From Zobellia laminariae (GTDB taxonomy: Bacteria > Bacteroidota > Bacteroidia > Flavobacteriales > Flavobacteriaceae), in assembly GCF_009725995.1 (NCBI RefSeq), contig NZ_RCNS01000001.1, positions 476,283 through 540,282 on the forward strand: a stretch of DNA of 64,000 bases. The letters are read 5' to 3'. Below, one piece after another: positions 61,868 to 64,000 of this stretch (within the stretch, counting starts at the first letter, position 1; each line of letters starts with the position of its first letter). The notes under the pieces are model-generated. The model saw only the letters and a list, made by a program, of their open reading frames with translations. It had not been told where the DNA came from and did not search any database. The translations under genes were made by a program, and so were the position numbers.

Positions 61868-62782
61868 TTATTCCCGTACCAAAGGCAACGTACTGCAACG
61901 TAAAAGACCTTCTTGCTTGGCAATTTCTGAATAAGGAATCTCTTCTACTGTAAAACCTTGCTGACGCAACCAATTGTTAAGACGCGTAAAGTTCTTTTCC
62001 GAGACCACTACTTCTGGTGAAATAGAAAATACATTACTAAACATTTGATACATTTCATCAGAGGAAATTTCAAATACATTTTCCTTTCCAAAAAAGTCTA
62101 CCAACCATTGGTACTCTTCTTCTATCAAAAATCCATTTTTATGCAAAATGGCCTTTCCTTTTCCCAAAGGCTGAAAACAGCAATCTAAATGCAAGGCGTT
62201 CTGTTTTGCATCAGTATTAGATTTTCGTAACTGAAATGACTTTATTTTTTTAGAAGGAAACTGCTCCGTTATATAATCTATTGCAGCTTGGTTTGTTCTT
62301 GCCGTAATATAATTTGGGTAATCATCTGCGGTATATGTACCAATGAAAATATACTTTCCCCATGGCATAACATCACCTCCTTCTACATGAGCTTCCGCAG
62401 GTGGGTGAAGAATATTAGCATCATCAATCTTATCTAAAACGTGAAGAATAGCCTCTACTTCCTTCTCTCTTTCCGGTAAAATATTGGCTATAATAAGTTT
62501 GTCTTCTATGACGAAAGCAATATCCCTAGAAAAAATCTGATTACAATCTGTTAATACTTCTGGTCTGTAGACCTGAACGTCATACTTCTGCAACACATTG
62601 GCAAAAGCATCCATTTCAGGAACCATGTCTTCTTCTTTAGGATATGTACCCGCTAAAATATTCTCTAGTGATTTAGGGTCATACGCCTCTTCTGGCTTAG
62701 GAGTAGGACCACTACTTTTAGCCGTACCTAAAACCAAAACTTTTAACTTAGAAATCTCATCGGTAACGTTAAGCTTAAGCAT
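61868..62782 (-). CDS. Arginine deiminase / dimethylargininase-fold enzyme
   Basis: A second guanidino-modifying enzyme of 304 residues. It has IFSRDIAFVIEDKLIIAN, the HVEGGDVM motif, a catalytic His in LHLDCCFQPLG and catalytic Cys296 in LRCSTLPLVRE at the end. It could be an arginine deiminase, dimethylargininase or amidinotransferase-like hydrolase; the sequence does not decide. ATG 62782 (MLKLNVTDEI) is chosen over 62881, which lies within the terminator hairpin of gltA. Confidence 0.87.
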   Translation of the reverse strand: MLKLNVTDEISKLKVLVLGTAKSSGPTPKPEEAYDPKSLENILAGTYPKEEDMVPEMDAFANVLQKYDVQVYRPEVLTDCNQIFSRDIAFVIEDKLIIANILPEREKEVEAILHVLDKIDDANILHPPAEAHVEGGDVMPWGKYIFIGTYTADDYPNYITARTNQAAIDYITEQFPSKKIKSFQLRKSNTDAKQNALHLDCCFQPLGKGKAILHKNGFLIEEEYQWLVDFFGKENVFEISSDEMYQMFSNVFSISPEVVVSEKNFTRLNNWLRQQGFTVEEIPYSEIAKQEGLLRCSTLPLVRE

Positions 62783-62841
62783 ATACTTTTTTGCTGGTAA
62801 AGATAAGAGAACCAAATGGTGCGTAATAATAATTTGAGGAA

Positions 62842-62885
62842 TAAAAAAATGTCCCTTTTTGAGAATCTCAAAAAGGGACATTTTT
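62842..62885 (-). terminator. Intrinsic terminator of gltA
   Basis: AAAAATGTCCCTTTTTGAG (62845-62863) pairs with CTCAAAAAGGGACATTTTT (62867-62885) around a 3-base loop. In the minus direction a T-run follows (the A-run at 62843-62849 on the plus strand). It terminates gltA before the arginine-deiminase-fold gene. Confidence 0.92.
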
Positions 62886-62903
62886 ATAAATTATTACTGA
62901 TGC

Positions 62904-64000
62904 TTATCTCTCACTAACCTCTACAAAAGGACGAAGATTAGCTCCTATATAAACTTGTCTTGGTCTCCCTATTGGCTCACCTCTTAAACGCATCTCTCTC
63001 CATTGCGCTATCCAACCAGGTAAACGGCCCAATGCAAACATAACAGTAAACATTTCAGTAGGTATTCCCAATGCACGATAGATAATACCAGAGTAGAAAT
63101 CTACATTAGGATATAATTTTCTATCTACAAAATATTGATCTTCTAAGGCTTCTTTTTCTAAACCTTTGGCTATTGCCAAAATAGGATCATCTATTCCTAA
63201 GTTTGCTAAAACATCATCTGCTGCTTTCTTAATGATTTTTGCTCGTGGATCAAAGTTTTTATAAACTCTGTGACCAAAGCCCATTAATCTAAAAGGATCA
63301 GATTTATCTTTAGCTTTTGCCATGTATTTTTTAGTGTCACCACCATCTTTCTCAATAGCTTCAAGCATTTCTAATACCGCTTGATTTGCTCCACCGTGTA
63401 ATGGGCCCCATAAAGCAGATATACCCGCAGATAGAGAAGCAAAAAGACCAGCATGTGATGAACCTACTATTCTCACCGTAGAGGTAGAACAGTTCTGCTC
63501 ATGATCCGCATGTAAAATCAACAACTTATCCAATGCATCAATCACCAAATCATCTTTACAATACATTTGGTTCGGCTTTTTGAACATCATTTTGTGAATA
63601 TTCTCTACATAGCCTAAACTATCATCGCCATAATCTAAAGGCAAACCTTTTTTCTTTCTAAGTGTCCACGCTACAAGCACTGGAAACTTAGCTAAGATGC
63701 GTACAATTGCATGGTACATATCTTTTTCTGAAGAAACGTCTACAGTAGTTGGGTTAAAGGCAATTAACGCACTTGTAAGCGATGATAACACACCCATTGG
63801 ATGCGCTGACTTTGGAAATCCGTCCAAAATCTTCTTCATCTCTTCATCAACTTGAGATTCCTCCTTTATATCCGCGTGAAATTTTTCTAATTCAACTTTA
63901 TTAGGCAATTCTCCAAAAATCAATAGATAAGCAACCTCTAAAAAGTCTGCTTTTTCTGCTAATTCTTCTATAGAATAACCACGATATCTCAAAATTCCTT
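62904..64000 (-). CDS. gltA: Citrate synthase (partial, start outside window)
   Basis: The frame is open to the window edge and holds about 365 residues, from RYRGYSIEELAEKADF to the end. Motifs: HADHEQNCSTSTVRIVGSS (two overlapping pieces), the substrate loop GPLHGGANQAVLEMLE, GFGHRVYKNFDPRA (catalytic His and Arg), and an NVDFYSGIIYRALGIP segment with the catalytic Asp. It condenses oxaloacetate with acetyl-CoA at the entry of the citrate cycle. The N-terminal part is beyond 64000; the in-frame TTG at 63992 is internal and not the start. Confidence 0.96.
   Translation of the reverse strand, partial: GILRYRGYSIEELAEKADFLEVAYLLIFGELPNKVELEKFHADIKEESQVDEEMKKILDGFPKSAHPMGVLSSLTSALIAFNPTTVDVSSEKDMYHAIVRILAKFPVLVAWTLRKKKGLPLDYGDDSLGYVENIHKMMFKKPNQMYCKDDLVIDALDKLLILHADHEQNCSTSTVRIVGSSHAGLFASLSAGISALWGPLHGGANQAVLEMLEAIEKDGGDTKKYMAKAKDKSDPFRLMGFGHRVYKNFDPRAKIIKKAADDVLANLGIDDPILAIAKGLEKEALEDQYFVDRKLYPNVDFYSGIIYRALGIPTEMFTVMFALGRLPGWIAQWREMRLRGEPIGRPRQVYIGANLRPFVEVSER

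Noticed and set aside
1..64000. tRNA, rRNA, CRISPR arrays, prophage or insertion sequences
   Set aside because: Reading the intergenic regions gave no cloverleaf with expected arms, no regular repeat-spacer pattern and no transposase or phage genes.

Overview
The window looks like chromosome of a marine-type member of the Flavobacteriaceae (Bacteroidota). The gene content supports this: FecI/FecR/STN-TonB receptor signalling, DUF4270, Kelch and DUF4907 proteins, YHYH and DUF6090 proteins, LytTR two-component pairs, many lipoproteins and a NamZ-type DUF1343 protein. Several promoters carry the Bacteroidota TTG-N21-TAnnTTTG layout. DNA is A/T-rich throughout. I see no rRNA, tRNA, CRISPR array, transposase or phage gene. 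The species cannot be named from the sequence alone.

Region by region. (1) 1-5.4 kb is an accessory region: the tail of an unknown gene, two paralogous Crp/Fnr-type regulators (the first lacking a normal start codon), a small membrane protein, an extended SDR, an A/T-rich Mrr-like nuclease, a lipoprotein with an ASCH-like domain, and a DUF7079 protein. A related 5' regulatory segment appears three times here. (2) 5.4-15.4 kb is almost all minus strand: a persulfide dioxygenase/rhodanese fusion, a SulP transporter, a di-haem peroxidase, a TetR/SDR pair with matching operators, a cysteine-bearing Crp/Fnr regulator, an aldose-epimerase-like protein, a cysteine synthase and a LolC/E-like permease. 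The sulfur-related genes suggest sulfide/persulfide handling. (3) 15.4-34.4 kb is mostly housekeeping and metabolism: NamZ, a sterol-desaturase-like protein, QueE, a HerA-like ATPase, YitT, a Gfo/Idh/MocA plus DUF1080 sugar pair with an MFS carrier, a PAS kinase, FolD and Ffh.

(4) 34.5-40 kb is a surface-signalling locus: an ECF sigma factor, a FecR anti-sigma factor and an STN-bearing TonB receptor, divergent from a large repeat-containing lipoprotein. There is no SusD, so the lipoprotein is a candidate partner. (5) 40-48.7 kb holds a threonine/serine dehydratase, an MtfA-like peptidase, ArgS, a DUF2867 SDR, a secreted protein and an unusual BCCT transporter. (6) 48.8-60.8 kb has two LytS/LytTR pairs. 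The first reads away from an EF-hand protein, an exported protein whose mature end would be His, and a compact run of YHYH, MORN-like, SCO1-like and DUF6090 genes. The second is in an operon with DUF4907, next to a Kelch lipoprotein and a DUF4270-beta-barrel operon. (7) 60.8-64 kb carries two arginine-deiminase-fold enzymes and the 3' part of citrate synthase, which runs off the window.

Most likely under-described systems: the FecIRA locus with its repeat lipoprotein, and the LytTR/EF-hand/His-terminal/YHYH/SCO cell-envelope cluster, which could concern metal (copper) handling. Both functional readings are inference.
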